43,343 nt of DNA from Lachnospiraceae bacterium. Its GTDB lineage: Bacteria > Bacillota > Clostridia > Lachnospirales > Lachnospiraceae. The stretch's first letter is position 1. Each line of letters starts with the position of its first letter. The stretch spans positions 1 to 43,343 of the forward strand of contig JAGPKJ010000008.1 in NCBI GenBank assembly GCA_018053995.1, given 5' to 3'. The position numbers and the translations under genes were made by a program. The notes below the pieces were generated by a model. It worked only from the letters and a program-made list of their open reading frames with translations. It made no database searches and was not told the origin of the DNA. Positions 15,716 through 23,617 of this stretch are shown one piece after another.

Positions 15716-17779
15716 TTAATTTGTTTCCTGCGTGAAGGTGACTGGTCTTGTCACTTTCTTCGTTGATTGACTTCCATCATCTGCTGTGACGTCAAATACC
15801 ATAGTTATCACGCCGTTAGGTGATGTGATTCCGGTAATACTCGGAAGCGTCAACGGGAAAGTATCTGTCGCACTGTTATAAAGCTGCGTTCCATCAGCAG
15901 CTGTAAGCATGACCGTAACCTTAAGTCCTGACTGATATGAAGCATCCTCTGTAGGAGCCTCCACACTTCCCGAATAACTGTATGTTACCGCTTTAGCGCC
16001 CGTGCTTACTTTAAGATCAATAACTGTACCCTTATCAACATATGTACCCACCTGATAGCTTTGTGCGCATACAAGTCCCTTAAGTGAATTATCATCATTG
16101 CTGACTTCTGTTACATTTCCAAGTGTGAGCCCGGCTTCTGTAAGTTTGACCATTGCGTCTTCTTCAGTACTTCCGATCACATTCGGAACCTTGATCTTCG
16201 AAGCTTCCTCACCGGAACTTACTGTTATCGTTATCTCACTTCCCGCTGGAGCGCTTCCGCCTCCTGCCGGAGACTGTGATGATACACATCCCGCTTTTAC
16301 ACCGGTCGAATCACTTGAACTTATGACTGTTACTGTAAAGCCTTTCTGCTCAAGTGTTGATTTTGCTTCTGCCTGAGTTTTGCCCGTTACATCCGGTATG
16401 CTCGTTCCATCAGCTCCCTCACTCACATACAGCTTTATCGTACTTCCCGTAGCGACCTTTGTTCCTGCTTTTGGATCAGTCTTCAGTACTATGCCAGCCT
16501 CTTTATCACTTTCAGAGTACTCGATTTCCGGAGTAAGACCTTCATCTATAAGTGTTTTCTTTGCATCATCCGCTTTTTTACCTGCAAGATCATCAATAAC
16601 GACTGCAGTCTCTCCTGATGCAAGCGATATATCACTATCTCCGCCATTTTGTCCAAATATGCCAAATGCCTTACCAACAAAAAATACTACAAGCAGTCCA
16701 AGTCCGACCGCTGCAATGATCGCTGCGATCGTTTTTGCATGTTCTTTTCTCGGACTGTAATCATAATCATCTTCTGGCTCATCAGGATAATCATCTTCAT
16801 AGTCATCACGATACCTTCGTCTGTCTTCGCGAAGACGCATGGTATCTGTGTTGGATTCCGTATTTACAGACTGACGTGTGATATGATCAAGATCCTCATC
16901 AGATACTGCTCTCGTAGGTCCACAGTTATCATCTGTTATAGTCTTTACAAAGCTTCCATTTGGACTTATCAGTGACTGTTTCAGATCTGCTATAAGCTCA
17001 CCGACATTCTGATACCTGCGATCCGGACTCTTCTGGCAGCATTTCTCAACTATCTGTTCTACGCTGTCGGTTATATCCGGAACTATATCCCGCATAGAAG
17101 GAAGTTCTTCCTGTATATGCTTTATCGCAATTGCTACTGTAGTGTCTCCGTTAAATGGAACTCGACCCGTAAGCATCTCAAACATAGTGATACCAAGTGA
17201 ATATATATCGCTCCTTGCATCACTGTATCCGCCTCTTGCCTGCTCCGGCGACGTGTAATGTACTGATCCCATTACGTTCGAGGAAATAGTATTGCTCGTC
17301 GCAGCCTTGGCTATTCCGAAATCTGTGACCTTTACCTTTCCTTCACGGGAAATGATAATATTCTGCGGTTTTATATCTCTATGGATTATCCCCGCATTAT
17401 GAGCAGCTTCTATTCCCATTGAGACCTGAATAGCGATGCTGACCGCTTCATTTACAGAAAGTCTTGATTTCTTTTCGATATATTTTTTGAGAGTGATTCC
17501 CTCAACAAGCTCCATGATAATGTAATAGATGCCATTCTCTGAGCCAACATCATATACATTAACGATATTAGGATGCATAAGACCTGCTGCGGCCTTTGCT
17601 TCAACCTTGAATTTTGACACAAAAGTAGCGTTCTCGCTGAATTCCTGTTTTAATACTTTAACAGCAACACAACGATCGAGCGTGTTATCTTTTGCTTTGT
17701 ATACATCCGACATTCCGCCGGTACCGATCTTTTCGATGATCTCATATCTGTCATCGATGATCATGCCGATCTTAATCAT
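15716..17779 (-). CDS. prkC: PASTA-domain Ser/Thr protein kinase PrkC/Stk1
   Basis: Membrane-spanning eukaryotic-like kinase that senses peptidoglycan fragments or lipid II and phosphorylates division and wall proteins. The kinase domain occupies residues about 11-270, with the glycine loop GTGGMS, Lys41, HRDIKPQN (catalytic Asp135), DFG 153-155 and an SPEQ activation segment. An acidic, Arg/Tyr-rich juxtamembrane linker leads to one membrane helix at about 350-370. Three extracellular PASTA repeats (about 387-455, 459-522, 530-593) are followed by a roughly 95-residue C-terminal domain of unknown type. The ATG overlaps the phosphatase stop by eight bases and has GAGGT upstream. Confidence 0.97.
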   Translation of the reverse strand: MIKIGMIIDDRYEIIEKIGTGGMSDVYKAKDNTLDRCVAVKVLKQEFSENATFVSKFKVEAKAAAGLMHPNIVNVYDVGSENGIYYIIMELVEGITLKKYIEKKSRLSVNEAVSIAIQVSMGIEAAHNAGIIHRDIKPQNIIISREGKVKVTDFGIAKAATSNTISSNVMGSVHYTSPEQARGGYSDARSDIYSLGITMFEMLTGRVPFNGDTTVAIAIKHIQEELPSMRDIVPDITDSVEQIVEKCCQKSPDRRYQNVGELIADLKQSLISPNGSFVKTITDDNCGPTRAVSDEDLDHITRQSVNTESNTDTMRLREDRRRYRDDYEDDYPDEPEDDYDYSPRKEHAKTIAAIIAAVGLGLLVVFFVGKAFGIFGQNGGDSDISLASGETAVVIDDLAGKKADDAKKTLIDEGLTPEIEYSESDKEAGIVLKTDPKAGTKVATGSTIKLYVSEGADGTSIPDVTGKTQAEAKSTLEQKGFTVTVISSSDSTGVKAGCVSSQSPAGGGSAPAGSEITITVSSGEEASKIKVPNVIGSTEEDAMVKLTEAGLTLGNVTEVSNDDNSLKGLVCAQSYQVGTYVDKGTVIDLKVSTGAKAVTYSYSGSVEAPTEDASYQSGLKVTVMLTAADGTQLYNSATDTFPLTLPSITGITSPNGVITMVFDVTADDGSQSTKKVTRPVTFTQETN

Positions 17780-18536
17780 GTTCTACCTCATCTGAAAACG
17801 GGTCAATCACTATAACAGAGACATTATCACTTCCACCATTCCTGTTGGCTTCGGCGATAAGCTTTCCGGCTTTTTCTTGAACTGAGCCATCACCCCTCAG
17901 AATATGCTTTATCATGTCATCTTCTACCATATTTGTAAGACCATCAGTGCATATCAGCACCACATCCCCGGGTTGCAGTGCGACATGAAAGAAATCAGCA
18001 TTCACTGTTCTGCATGCACCAACGGCTCTCGTTATCTTGTTCTTATCCGGATGATTTCTCGCAGATGCTCTGTCTATCACTCCACGTTTGATCATCTCTT
18101 CCACAAATGAATGATCTACTGTGATCTGACTTATCGACTGACCCACAACATACAGTCTGCTGTCACCTACATTTGCGACATGAAGACTGCTCCCGCAGAC
18201 TGTGGCAGCGACAACTGTCGTTCCCATACCCTCGAGAGTGCTATCCATCTTCGCCCGTTCTCTTATAGACACATTTGCTATGCTTATGGCTCTGTCAAAG
18301 ATATCATCTGGATTTGCTGTATCATCCTGCGTATCCTCACAATATCCTTCTATCTCTCTGACAACGGTCTCAACCGTGACTTTTGACGCAGTATCGCCAC
18401 CGTTCTGTCCGCCCATTCCATCCGCAACGACATAAACATTCGGAAGATTACCGACTGCCACATCAGACGCAAATATATAATCCTGGTTGATCGGTCTCTT
18501 ACGACCGATGTCTGTTATGGCATAAGACCTTAACAA
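17772..18536 (-). CDS. prpC: PP2C-type Ser/Thr phosphatase (PrpC/Stp1), TTG start
   Basis: Metal-dependent phosphatase that reverses PrkC phosphorylation. PP2C motifs are present in order: RPINQDY at 14-20, VADGMGG at 37-43 (metal-binding Asp39), GDSRLYVV, CTDGLTNMV and GGSDNVSVIVI. At 254 residues it is a minimal catalytic domain without a membrane segment. The start is a TTG at 18536 with GGAGG seven bases upstream; it overlaps the end of rlmN by seven bases. The rlmN-prpC-prkC-rsgA order is conserved in Firmicutes, supporting the role. Confidence 0.96.
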   Translation of the reverse strand: MLRSYAITDIGRKRPINQDYIFASDVAVGNLPNVYVVADGMGGQNGGDTASKVTVETVVREIEGYCEDTQDDTANPDDIFDRAISIANVSIRERAKMDSTLEGMGTTVVAATVCGSSLHVANVGDSRLYVVGQSISQITVDHSFVEEMIKRGVIDRASARNHPDKNKITRAVGACRTVNADFFHVALQPGDVVLICTDGLTNMVEDDMIKHILRGDGSVQEKAGKLIAEANRNGGSDNVSVIVIDPFSDEVEHD

Positions 18537-19567
18537 GATGTTTCCTCCATTCGGCGTCTTCTTAGCTGACCACAGGCGCCATCGATATCTCTGCCCATTT
18601 CCCTTCTAATAGTAACAGAAATCCCTTTTTTTTCAAGTCGGTATTTGAATGACTCTGCTGCAGCCCGCGTCGGCTGTACAAAATCCCGCTCTTTTATCGG
18701 GTTCACAGGAATCAGATTCACGTGTGCCATTACCCCGTCCGCAAGCCTTGCAAGCGCGTCTGAATCCTCTTTTGAATCATTCACGCCCGCGATAAGACTA
18801 TACTCAAACGTGATCCTGCGCCCCGTCACATCAAAATAATTTCTGCACACATCCATAAGTTCCGCGATACTGTATCTCTCCGCGACAGGCATAATCGTCC
18901 GCCGCTTCTCATCATTCACCGCGTGAAGCGACAGTGCCAGTGTTATCGCAAGATTTTCATTTGCCAGATCATACATCTTCGGAACGATACCACATGTTGA
19001 GACAGTCACATTCCTCTGACTTATATTAAGCCCGTTCTCATCCGTCAGCATCCTTATAAATCTGACAACATTGTCATAATTATCCATCGGCTCGCCGGTT
19101 CCCATCACGACAACGTGTGAGACACGCTCACCTGTATCACGGGAAATAGAATATATCTGATCCAGTATCTCGCCAGGAATAAGGTTTCTTGACCAGCCGT
19201 CCAGAGTCGATGCGCAGAATCTGCACCCCATCTTACAGCCGACCTGTGACGAAACGCATACGCTATTGCCAAAATCATATCTCATGAACACACTCTCAAC
19301 AAGGCTTCCGTCGGCACATTTAAAAAGGTACTTCCTTGTCCCGTCGATCTGTGACTCCTGCATTCTTTCGATCTCAAGCGCGGTAAATAAAAAGTTCTCC
19401 CTGCATTTCTCCCTGAGATCCTTTGGGATATTCGTCATCTCATCAAGACTTCTGACAAGATGAACATGCATCCACTCATACATCTGCTTTGCACGATAAG
19501 CCGGAAATCCCATTTCTTTTATCTTGTCTGTCAGCTCGTCAAACGAGAGCGACCTCAAATCTTCCAT
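18530..19567 (-). CDS. rlmN: Dual-specificity 23S rRNA/tRNA (adenine-C2) methyltransferase RlmN
   Basis: Radical-SAM enzyme that methylates A2503 of 23S rRNA and A37 of some tRNAs. The 4Fe-4S cluster motif is C111-x3-C115-x2-C118 within SSQVGCKMGCRFCAS. The conserved Cys104 (seven residues before the cluster, as in E. coli) and the methyl-carrying Cys332 in DIDGACGQL are both present, which separates it from inactive homologues. MGTGEPMDNY and the later SLHAVND are also diagnostic. Cfr is disfavoured by the operon context. Length 345 residues. A 12-bp repeat array lies 35 bases upstream of the ATG. Confidence 0.97.
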   Translation of the reverse strand: MEDLRSLSFDELTDKIKEMGFPAYRAKQMYEWMHVHLVRSLDEMTNIPKDLREKCRENFLFTALEIERMQESQIDGTRKYLFKCADGSLVESVFMRYDFGNSVCVSSQVGCKMGCRFCASTLDGWSRNLIPGEILDQIYSISRDTGERVSHVVVMGTGEPMDNYDNVVRFIRMLTDENGLNISQRNVTVSTCGIVPKMYDLANENLAITLALSLHAVNDEKRRTIMPVAERYSIAELMDVCRNYFDVTGRRITFEYSLIAGVNDSKEDSDALARLADGVMAHVNLIPVNPIKERDFVQPTRAAAESFKYRLEKKGISVTIRREMGRDIDGACGQLRRRRMEETSC

Positions 19568-19601
19568 ATGTATCCTTCTATTCTAAAAGTGCTATCTGTT
19601 A

Positions 19602-19649
19602 TCTCTATCTGTGTCTCTATCTGTGTCTCTATCTGTGTCTCTATCTGTG
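19602..19649. repeat. 12-bp minisatellite between rsmB and rlmN (four exact copies plus partial ends)
   Basis: TCTCTATCTGTG (plus strand) is repeated four times exactly, with partial copies on both sides (from about 19592 and to 19656). It occupies nearly all of the 89-base gap between the rsmB stop and the rlmN start, ending 35 bases before the rlmN start codon. Confidence 0.95.
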
Positions 19650-19656
19650 TCTCTTA

Positions 19657-21108
19657 TTACTTGTTCATGGATTTTCGGAACTTCGCTATAAAAAATCCAT
19701 CCGTCTTCTGAATCCCCGGGAGAAGCTGCAGGCAGCCCTTTTCAGCCATCTTCAAAGAATCATCATCAAGATCCGACTTAAGTGCATCAGAAAGTCTGTC
19801 AAGAATAGAGACCTGATCCATTCCAAGTTCCGCAGCGATCCTTTCAGCCATCTTCACATTCTCATCCGGTGATATCGTGCATGTGCTGTAGATAAATGTT
19901 CCGCCCGGTTTCACGTATCTGCATACGTTCGACACTATCTTCCACTGAAGTTCCGTGAGCACCTTGATGCTCTCTCTCGTTACATGGTATTTTATATCCG
20001 GCTTTCTTCCCGCAACGCCTAGTCCCGAGCATGGTACATCGGCAAATACGATATCCGCGCTGTTTTCAAATTCCGGTATAAATTCACACGCATCGCAGAC
20101 CTTGACATCCATGTTTTTTATCCCAAGACGAATCATATTCTCATTTATCCGCTCGGCACGATCAGCACTTATATCGCATGCCGTGATATGGCTTTTATCT
20201 GTCGTCATACAGTTTTCAGCATCATTCATTTTACCTGCACTCTGACAAGCATCTACATGACTGTCTGCACTCTGACAAGCGTCTGCCAGCTTCTGTGCAC
20301 ACTGACACGCTTTGCCGCCCGGAGCGGCACACACATCAAGAAGTATCTGTCCCTCTTCTATCTCTGCTGCCTCTGCGACAAGCATTGATCCTGCATCCTG
20401 AACAGTAAACACTCCCTCATCAAATCCAGGCAGCGATGATATTCCTTCGGTACCATTTACAGTATATGCATATGGCAGATATTGATTCTGCAAGGGATTT
20501 GCCTTACCCCATTCAGGAGTCTTAAGAAGCTCACTAAATCCCGCTTCATCACATACCCTTATCGTTACAGGTCGTATCAAATCAAAATCCGACAAGATCT
20601 TTTCCGACTTTTCATGACCATACCATGAATCTATCATTTTCACGGTATCTTCAGGCATTGAGTGAATCACCGACATCGCATAAGACCAGTTTTTTAATGC
20701 ATCGGGAAATAAGATATTCCCTTGACCGCGTGACACACTTCTAAGCACCCCATTCACAAATCCCTTGAGAGAAGAAAATCCCTTCTTCTGAGCAAGTTTC
20801 ACGGATTCATTGCATGCGGCGCTGTCCGGAACGCTGTCCATATAAAGTATCTGATATACTCCCATTCGCATTATCTGCTTTACAATGGGGCGCATCTTTG
20901 TTGTCTTACATTTTGAAAAAGTATCGATTACATAATCAAGCGTGATCCGTTTTTCTACTACTCCCTCTGACAACCGCTTGATAAATGACTTCTCCCTTGT
21001 TTCCAGATAATCATATTTGTCAAGTGTATCCTTTATAAGCCTGTCAGTATACCCGTCTCCTTTATCAAGTTCGACAAGTATATCAAGCACTATTGCTCTT
21101 TCATTCAT
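19657..21108 (-). CDS. rsmB: 16S rRNA (cytosine-967-C5)-methyltransferase RsmB, with a repeat insertion
   Basis: Methylates C967 of 16S rRNA. An N-terminal NusB-like helical domain (residues about 1-130) is followed by a Rossmann methyltransferase. SAM motif I is LLDVCAAPGGKA (256-267). The catalytic cysteines are Cys360 in DVPCSGLG and Cys410 in STCTISPDEN. At 483 residues it is longer than usual. An insertion of about 25-30 residues sits right after motif I (about 267-300), made of three 10-residue ACQ-containing repeats encoded by 30-bp repeats at 20235-20310. It ends before the acidic Asp312 that should hold the SAM ribose. It is nine bases after the zinc-peptidase gene. Confidence 0.95.
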   Translation of the reverse strand: MNERAIVLDILVELDKGDGYTDRLIKDTLDKYDYLETREKSFIKRLSEGVVEKRITLDYVIDTFSKCKTTKMRPIVKQIMRMGVYQILYMDSVPDSAACNESVKLAQKKGFSSLKGFVNGVLRSVSRGQGNILFPDALKNWSYAMSVIHSMPEDTVKMIDSWYGHEKSEKILSDFDLIRPVTIRVCDEAGFSELLKTPEWGKANPLQNQYLPYAYTVNGTEGISSLPGFDEGVFTVQDAGSMLVAEAAEIEEGQILLDVCAAPGGKACQCAQKLADACQSADSHVDACQSAGKMNDAENCMTTDKSHITACDISADRAERINENMIRLGIKNMDVKVCDACEFIPEFENSADIVFADVPCSGLGVAGRKPDIKYHVTRESIKVLTELQWKIVSNVCRYVKPGGTFIYSTCTISPDENVKMAERIAAELGMDQVSILDRLSDALKSDLDDDSLKMAEKGCLQLLPGIQKTDGFFIAKFRKSMNK

Positions 21109-21117
21109 TCTGCCACC

Positions 21118-21801
21118 TTAATCATCACGGCTGTGTGCAAGGAAAACAAGACGTAACAGCTGAAGTATCGACGATGCAGCGGCGGCAACATATGTCATCG
21201 CGGCTGCCGTAAGTACCTTGCGAACCTGGCTGACCTCTTCATTGCCCATCATCCCGTAATCTCCGAGCATGACGAGTGCTCTGTGGGAAGCATCAAATTC
21301 AACGGGCAGCGTCACGATCTGGAACAATACTGCGATTGCAAAGATCCAGATTCCTGCCATTATGAATTTATCGCTCAATCCGAAAATAAGACCGATTATG
21401 ACTATCGGCAATCCGAGATTTGATCCGATGTTAGCCGCCGGCACAAGCGCTGCACGGACTTTAAGCGGAACATATCCCGTGTGATGCTGAACGACATGGC
21501 CACATTCATGCGCAGCAACGCCTACAGCCGCAACAGACGGCGAATCATATGTCGCATCAGAAAGATTTACGACTCTGCGCGTCGGATCATAATGATCGGT
21601 AAGCTGACCGCTCACGTGACACACCTGAACATCAGTGATCCCCGCATTCTTAAGTATCATCTCTGCCGCCTGAGCGCCCGTAAGCCCGCTGAAGCTTCTT
21701 ACTCTCGCATATTTCTTATATGTAGAATTTACATTTGCGCTCGCTATCATACATAATATTGCGCCTAATATACAGAAAATATAACTTACATCCCAGAACA
21801 T
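21118..21801 (-). CDS. Membrane neutral zinc metallopeptidase (YugP/Zn_peptidase_2 family)
   Basis: Predicted membrane-bound protease of the YugP family; the physiological substrate is not established. The zinc motif HECGH lies within VAAHECGHVVQHHTGY, with a later PVEFDASHRAL that probably supplies the third ligand. An N-terminal helix, two central helices (about 125-165) and a C-terminal hydrophobic stretch anchor it. I start at the ATG at 21801, nine bases from GGGAG; two in-frame ATGs at 21810 and 21807 are too close to that site. Length is about 227 residues. It sits between fmt and rsmB, a frequent clostridial arrangement. Confidence 0.9.
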   Translation of the reverse strand: MFWDVSYIFCILGAILCMIASANVNSTYKKYARVRSFSGLTGAQAAEMILKNAGITDVQVCHVSGQLTDHYDPTRRVVNLSDATYDSPSVAAVGVAAHECGHVVQHHTGYVPLKVRAALVPAANIGSNLGLPIVIIGLIFGLSDKFIMAGIWIFAIAVLFQIVTLPVEFDASHRALVMLGDYGMMGNEEVSQVRKVLTAAAMTYVAAAASSILQLLRLVFLAHSRDD

Positions 21802-21867
21802 ATACATCATCTCCCTTATTTCGATCTGTCACCTGTTGCTGCCATCTCAAGCATTGCCTGCCGTTTA

Positions 21868-22012
21868 CTGATCATGATCAATCACTTATCGCTGTTCTTC
21901 TCAGACATTACTGTCTCCTGCTGATCATGATCAATCACTTATCGCTGTTCTTCTCAGACATTACTGTCTCCTGCTGATCATGTTCAATCACTTATCGCTG
22001 TTCTTCTCAAGA
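21868..22012. repeat. 53-bp tandem repeat (2.7 copies) between fmt and the zinc peptidase
   Basis: Copies start at 21868, 21921 and 21974; the first two are full and nearly identical, the third is truncated beside the fmt stop codon. Each contains the palindrome TGATCATGATCA (one base changed in the third). On the minus strand the two full copies hold GGAG, six bases, then an ATG-started eight-codon frame (MSEKNSDK, 21882-21908 and 21935-21961). The rest of the 204-base gap has only a 19-codon frame without a ribosome site. Confidence 0.92.
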
Positions 22013-22014
22013 CG

Positions 22015-23064
22015 CTATCTGCCCGATTCCAGCTTTTCTCCAGCATCTAACTTGATGCCAAGCAGAAAATCATGAACAGTCATACGCTTCTTGCCTTCCA
22101 GCTGAATCTCCGTAACGCAGAGATTTCCGCTACCTGTCTTAACAGAAAACGAATCCTTCGTAACATCTGCTATCATGCCATTCTGCATCTTATCATTTTC
22201 TGCAGCGGCTTCTCGTACATCGTTCCTGCCTAAACCTGCATTTTTACCAGCTGCTAATCTCTTTCCAGAAGCTTCATCTGCTTCCGGAATCAAATCTCCA
22301 TCAGCTTCGCTGCTCTGTACTTTAGCTTTCCATATCTTCATCATCTTTCCATTATAAAAAGTATAAGCGCTCGGCCATGGATCAAGTGCTCTTATAGTTC
22401 TCTCGATCTTTTCCGCACCATCATTCCAGTCTATCAGACCTTCTGATTTGCTAAGCATGGACGCATAATTCGACTTGGTGTCATCCTGCTTTGTACGCAC
22501 AGCAGTACCTGTTTCTATCTTCGGAAGAATATCAGTTATCATCTTGGCACCAAGAACTGCAAGCTTATCATTAAGACTTCCGCCTGTATCAGAATCAAGA
22601 ATATCTATCTTCTCCTGACTGATTATGTCTCCGGTATCGATTCCCTTATCCATCTGCATTATCGTGATGCCGGTCGTCTTCATCCCGTCCATTATGACTC
22701 GCTGTATAGGTGCTGCACCTCTGTACGCAGGCAGGAAAGATGCATGAATACATACACTTCCGAACTTCGGTATTGAAAGCACTTCTTCTGTCAGTATCTG
22801 ACCAAAAGCCGCCACCACGTATATATCTGCCGGATATGACCTGAGTTCCTTTACTGAAGCAGGCTCACGAAGCTTTATCGGCTGCAGTACAGGAATCTCA
22901 TATCTTTCCGCACATTCTTTGACCGGTGTGATCTGCATCTGTCTGCTGCGCCCTTTGGGCTTATCAGGCTGAGTCACGACTGCCGTAACCTCATGGCCTG
23001 CCTTGATTATCGCTTCAAGAGCATTTACTGCAAATTCCGGTGTTCCCATAAATACTATCTTCAT
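22015..23064 (-). CDS. fmt: Methionyl-tRNA formyltransferase Fmt, unusual active-site residue
   Basis: Formylates initiator Met-tRNA using 10-formyltetrahydrofolate. The N-terminal Rossmann domain has MKIVFMGTPEFAV, VVTQPDKPKGR and AAFGQIL. The catalytic loop reads CIHASFLPAYRGAAPIQ, where the family motif normally has Asn two residues before the His; here that position is Cys105 (His107 and Asp143 in IDTGD are kept). The linker PWPSAY is normal. The C-terminal tRNA-binding domain carries an extra 40-45 residues (about 251-296), making the protein 349 residues against about 310-315 usually. The start overlaps the def stop by four bases. Confidence 0.95.
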   Translation of the reverse strand: MKIVFMGTPEFAVNALEAIIKAGHEVTAVVTQPDKPKGRSRQMQITPVKECAERYEIPVLQPIKLREPASVKELRSYPADIYVVAAFGQILTEEVLSIPKFGSVCIHASFLPAYRGAAPIQRVIMDGMKTTGITIMQMDKGIDTGDIISQEKIDILDSDTGGSLNDKLAVLGAKMITDILPKIETGTAVRTKQDDTKSNYASMLSKSEGLIDWNDGAEKIERTIRALDPWPSAYTFYNGKMMKIWKAKVQSSEADGDLIPEADEASGKRLAAGKNAGLGRNDVREAAAENDKMQNGMIADVTKDSFSVKTGSGNLCVTEIQLEGKKRMTVHDFLLGIKLDAGEKLESGR

Positions 23065-23594
23065 TGATTCTTATTTTCCTCTTCATCAGCTGCTTGTGCC
23101 GCTGCGGCGGCATTGGCATTCAGTTCCTCAAATTCTTCCGTTGTCATCAGCTTTCCTTCGACCAGATCAACATACATGCGCCCCTCAAGATGATCGATCT
23201 CATGCAGCATGGCACGTGCAACGAACTCTGTACCTTCAAGTTCCTGTGGCTCCATATGTTCATCAAGACACTGTACCTTGACGTAATTCGGTCTTTTCAC
23301 GATGCCGACCTTGCCCGGTACGGAAAGACATCCTTCGCTTCCTATCTGTTCTCCGCTAGTCTCGATAACTACCGGATTGATCATCACGAACGGATCCTCT
23401 CCTGTCGTATCGATGACTACTATCCTCTTTAGTATCCCGACCTGTGATGCTGCAAGTCCTACACCATTAGCCTCATACATTGTATCAAACATGTCCTTTA
23501 TCAGCATAGTGATGCGCGGAGTCATAAGCTTTACCTCCTTGCATTCCTTTGTAAGAACATCATCTCCAAGTTCTCTGATATTTCTAAGTGCCAT
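23061..23594 (-). CDS. def: Peptide deformylase
   Basis: Iron- or zinc-dependent enzyme that removes the formyl group from nascent proteins, directly partnering Fmt in the same operon. The three family motifs are GVGLAASQVG, EGCLSV and HEIDHLEG (metal ligands Cys and two His, catalytic Glu). From the ATG at 23594 the protein is 177 residues, beginning MALRNIRELGDD, as in relatives; the longer frame to 23621 would overlap priA and has no family support. The Ala-rich, acidic C-terminal tail is unremarkable. It lies 23 bases after priA and overlaps fmt by four. Confidence 0.97.
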   Translation of the reverse strand: MALRNIRELGDDVLTKECKEVKLMTPRITMLIKDMFDTMYEANGVGLAASQVGILKRIVVIDTTGEDPFVMINPVVIETSGEQIGSEGCLSVPGKVGIVKRPNYVKVQCLDEHMEPQELEGTEFVARAMLHEIDHLEGRMYVDLVEGKLMTTEEFEELNANAAAAAQAADEEENKNQ

Positions 23595-23617
23595 TCTTTT
23601 AGTCCATCCTTTCCTGA

